DNA of 7,385 nucleotides from CAZUHK01 sp964620345. GTDB lineage: Bacteria; Planctomycetota; Phycisphaerae; Phycisphaerales; Zrk34. This document shows positions 5,760-7,385 of this stretch, in pieces; within the stretch, counting starts at the first letter, position 1, and each line of letters opens with the position of its first letter. The notes beneath the pieces are model-generated. The model did no database searches, had not been told where the DNA came from, and was given only the letters and a program-made list of their open reading frames with translations. A program made the translations under genes and the position numbers. The DNA lies in the NCBI GenBank assembly GCA_964620345.1, contig CAZUHK010000156.1, positions 1 through 7,385 of the forward strand, given 5' to 3'.

Positions 5760-5765
5760 ATTCTA
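5760..5765 (-). promoter_or_regulatory. -10-like box overlapping the ffh stop codon, before the methyltransferase gene
   Basis: Read on the minus strand, TAGAAT includes the TAG stop of ffh and ends nine bases before the methyltransferase ATG. It would give an almost leaderless transcript. The bases at the -35 distance (AAGATC) are poor, so read-through from ffh may be the main source of expression. The box is shared with the Uma2 upstream region, but the same string also occurs by chance inside the Uma2 coding sequence near 1451. Confidence 0.25.
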
Positions 5766-7238
5766 CCGGCTCTTGCGCTTGCGATCTTTCTTCTTGCGTT
5801 TGGAGCGTTGCTTGACCTTCATGCGCGGGCCGCCGCGGGTGCCCATGGCGGCCAGGTCCTGCTGGCCCATGCTCTTGAGCGCCCGCAGCCGCTGCAGGCC
5901 GGACATGCTCGACATCTGCTTGGTCATGCTGCTGACCATATCGAAGCCCTTGACGAGCTGGCTGACGTCCTTGAGTTCCGTCCCCGACCCGCGGGCGATG
6001 CGGCGTCGGCGGGAGTTGTTCAGCAGGTCCACGTCGCCGCGTTCGTCGCGCGTCATCGACTGGATGATCGCCTCGGTGCGGTTCAGCTCCGCGTCGTCGA
6101 CATCCAAATCCTTCAACTGCGCCCCGACGCCCGGCAGCATGCCCATCAGCGATTTCATCGAGCCCATCTTACGCATCGTGCGCAACTGCTTGAGGAAGTC
6201 GTCCATGGTCATCTTGCCCATGGACATCTTTTCCTGCAGTTCCTCGGCCTCTTCCTGGGTGACCTGCTCCTGGGCCTTCTCGACCAGCGACACCACGTCG
6301 CCCATGCCCAGGATGCGGCTGGCCATGCGGTCGGGGTGAAACTCTTCAAGCCCGTCGAGCTTCTCGCCGGTGCCCACGAACTTGAGCGGCTTGCCGGTGA
6401 CCTGCTTGACGCTCAGCGCCGCGCCGCCGCGGGTGTCCGAGTCGGTCTTGGTGAGGATCACGCCGTCCAGCTCGAGCTGGTCGTTGAAGGCCTTGGCGCT
6501 GTTGACCGCGTCCTGCCCGGTCATCGCGTCGATGACCAGGTAGATCTGATGCGGGTTAAGCGCCTGGTTGACCTTGCGCAGCTCGTCCATCAGGTCGTCG
6601 TTGATGTGCAGCCGACCGGCGGTGTCGAGGATGAGCACGTCGCAGCCGGTCTTCTGCGCCGCGCGGAAGGCGTTGCGCGCGACCTTGACCGCGACGCCCA
6701 CCGCCTTGCCGTATTCGGCGCACTTGTCCGGCTCGCCGTAGAAATGCACCGCGCCGGTGCCGGTGACCTCGTCGTTGACCTGGTTGCTCAGCGTCTGAAG
6801 CTGATGCACCGCGGCGGGGCGCTGCAGGTCGCACGCGGCGAGCATCGTGTGCTTGCCCTTCTTCTTCAGGTGCGCCGCGAGCTTGCCGCAGGTCGTCGTC
6901 TTCCCGCTGCCCTGCAGGCCGGACATCATAATCACGGTCGGCCCGGGCTTGACGTACATGATGTGCGTATCGACCGGGCCCATCAGGTTGACCAGCTCGT
7001 CGTGGACGATCTTGATCATCTGCTCGCCGGGCCGCAGCGATTCGAGCACCTCGGTGCCCACGGCCTTGGCCTGCACGTCGTCGCAGAACTGCTTGACCAC
7101 GTCGTAATGCACGTCGGCCTCGAGCAACGCGCTGCGCACCTCGCGCATGGCTTCGCGGATGTTGTCCTCGGTGATCCTGCCCCGGCCGGACAGCTTCTTG
7201 AAAACGTTGTTGAACTTGTCGGAAAGATTTTCGAGCAT
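5763..7238 (-). CDS. ffh: Signal recognition particle protein Ffh (SRP54), GTPase
   Basis: The 491-residue GTPase binds signal sequences of nascent membrane proteins and 4.5S RNA, then docks with FtsY at the membrane. Its N domain (1-95) opens MLENLSDKFNNVF and contains LLEADVHYDVV. The G domain has GLQGSGKTTT (107-116) as P-loop, CDLQRPAAVHQL (136-147), DTAGR (205-209), TKTD (263-266) for guanine recognition and DTRGGAALS (268-276). The methionine-rich M domain spans about 325-465, with MTMDDFLKQLRTMRKMGSM and the RNA-binding SRRRRIARGSG (409-419). The tail (474-491) is almost entirely Lys/Arg, a long basic extension. The guanine-recognition motif has Thr where Leu, Val or Met is more usual (TKxD), which should be tolerated. 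Length is slightly above the common 450. The start at 7238 gives the standard N-terminus. A type II restriction-modification pair follows directly. Confidence 0.97.
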   Translation of the reverse strand: MLENLSDKFNNVFKKLSGRGRITEDNIREAMREVRSALLEADVHYDVVKQFCDDVQAKAVGTEVLESLRPGEQMIKIVHDELVNLMGPVDTHIMYVKPGPTVIMMSGLQGSGKTTTCGKLAAHLKKKGKHTMLAACDLQRPAAVHQLQTLSNQVNDEVTGTGAVHFYGEPDKCAEYGKAVGVAVKVARNAFRAAQKTGCDVLILDTAGRLHINDDLMDELRKVNQALNPHQIYLVIDAMTGQDAVNSAKAFNDQLELDGVILTKTDSDTRGGAALSVKQVTGKPLKFVGTGEKLDGLEEFHPDRMASRILGMGDVVSLVEKAQEQVTQEEAEELQEKMSMGKMTMDDFLKQLRTMRKMGSMKSLMGMLPGVGAQLKDLDVDDAELNRTEAIIQSMTRDERGDVDLLNNSRRRRIARGSGTELKDVSQLVKGFDMVSSMTKQMSSMSGLQRLRALKSMGQQDLAAMGTRGGPRMKVKQRSKRKKKDRKRKSR

Positions 7239-7282
7239 CGGATCGGTTGCCTTGCATTGGGTTCGCGGATCGCGGAGCCGGC

Positions 7283-7288
7283 ATCATA
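7283..7288 (-). promoter_or_regulatory. -10-like TATGAT upstream of ffh
   Basis: TATGAT on the minus strand matches the -10 consensus in five of six bases and lies 45 nt before the ffh ATG, allowing a leader of about 37 nt. The -35 region is GC-rich and has no good match. The box overlaps the TGA stop of the preceding gene, so it may be chance, and ffh may simply be co-transcribed with that gene. Confidence 0.25.
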
Positions 7289-7385
7289 GCGGCTGGCGGG
7301 AGGGGTGGTCGGCGGTGCGGCGGTCGGCGGCCTTGAGCGGCGGGGCGCCCAATTGCTCGTCCAGCCAGCCCGCGGCGAGCACGGC
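7284..7385 (-). CDS. C-terminal end of an unrecognised protein (5' end beyond window)
   Basis: Reading the minus strand from the window edge, one frame gives 33 residues and a TGA stop: AVLAAGWLDEQLGAPPLKAA, then a polar tail ending SRQPL. Nearly every codon ends in G or C, as in the other genes here, and no other frame shows both a stop and a protein-like composition, so this is probably a real gene end. It lies 45 nt upstream of ffh on the same strand and may belong to the same transcription unit. Too little is visible to name a family. Confidence 0.5.
   Translation of the reverse strand, partial: AVLAAGWLDEQLGAPPLKAADRRTADHPSRQPL

Noticed and set aside
5724..7289. Plus-strand 521-residue open frame opposite ffh
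   Set aside because: It mirrors ffh codons on the other strand, is rich in His, Leu, Val and Asp from complemented GC-rich codons, and has no domain. ffh on the minus strand has every motif of its family.
1..7385. CRISPR array, tRNA, rRNA or insertion sequence
   Set aside because: No regularly spaced repeats, cloverleaf-like segments, ribosomal RNA stretches or transposase motifs were seen on either strand by eye.

Overview
The window is GC-rich bacterial DNA with dense coding. The genes suggest a chromosome segment from a Planctomycetota-like organism, perhaps Phycisphaerae: an Ffh with a very basic tail, a Uma2 nuclease gene, high G/C at third codon positions and little use of strong Shine-Dalgarno sites. 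This assignment is an inference from style and is not proven. No rRNA, tRNA, CRISPR array or transposase was found.

Left part (1-3661): two components of a ferric-iron-type ABC importer lie on the minus strand. They are a 559-residue periplasmic solute-binding protein (1982-3661) and a permease with two fused transmembrane domains (from 1216 leftwards, running off the window). Between them, on the plus strand, sits a Uma2-family PD-(D/E)XK protein (about 1332-1919), which splits what is normally a continuous operon.

Middle (3662-4033): a divergent/convergent spacer. It holds an 8-bp inverted repeat in the leader of the binding-protein gene. It also holds a probable 32-residue, extremely basic small protein gene (3789-3887, plus strand) with a near-ideal ribosome binding site, which can fold into a hairpin that hides that site. 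A GC hairpin follows the gene.

Right-middle (4034-5750): a compact type II restriction-modification system on the minus strand. A beta-class SPPY methyltransferase gene is followed, with a 20-nt overlap, by a PaeR7I/XhoI-family endonuclease gene. The DNA here is visibly less GC-rich than its flanks. It starts only 12 nt after the stop codon of ffh, so it probably uses ffh transcription, with or without a weak promoter at the junction.

Right (5763-7385): ffh, the GTPase of the signal recognition particle, complete and 491 residues long, preceded by the C-terminal end of an unrecognised minus-strand gene (7284-7385).

The most interesting points are the hidden small basic gene with a sequestered ribosome binding site, the unusual pairing of an XhoI-type endonuclease with an SPPY-type methyltransferase, the position of this system directly behind ffh, and the reverse-strand Uma2 gene inside a transporter operon.
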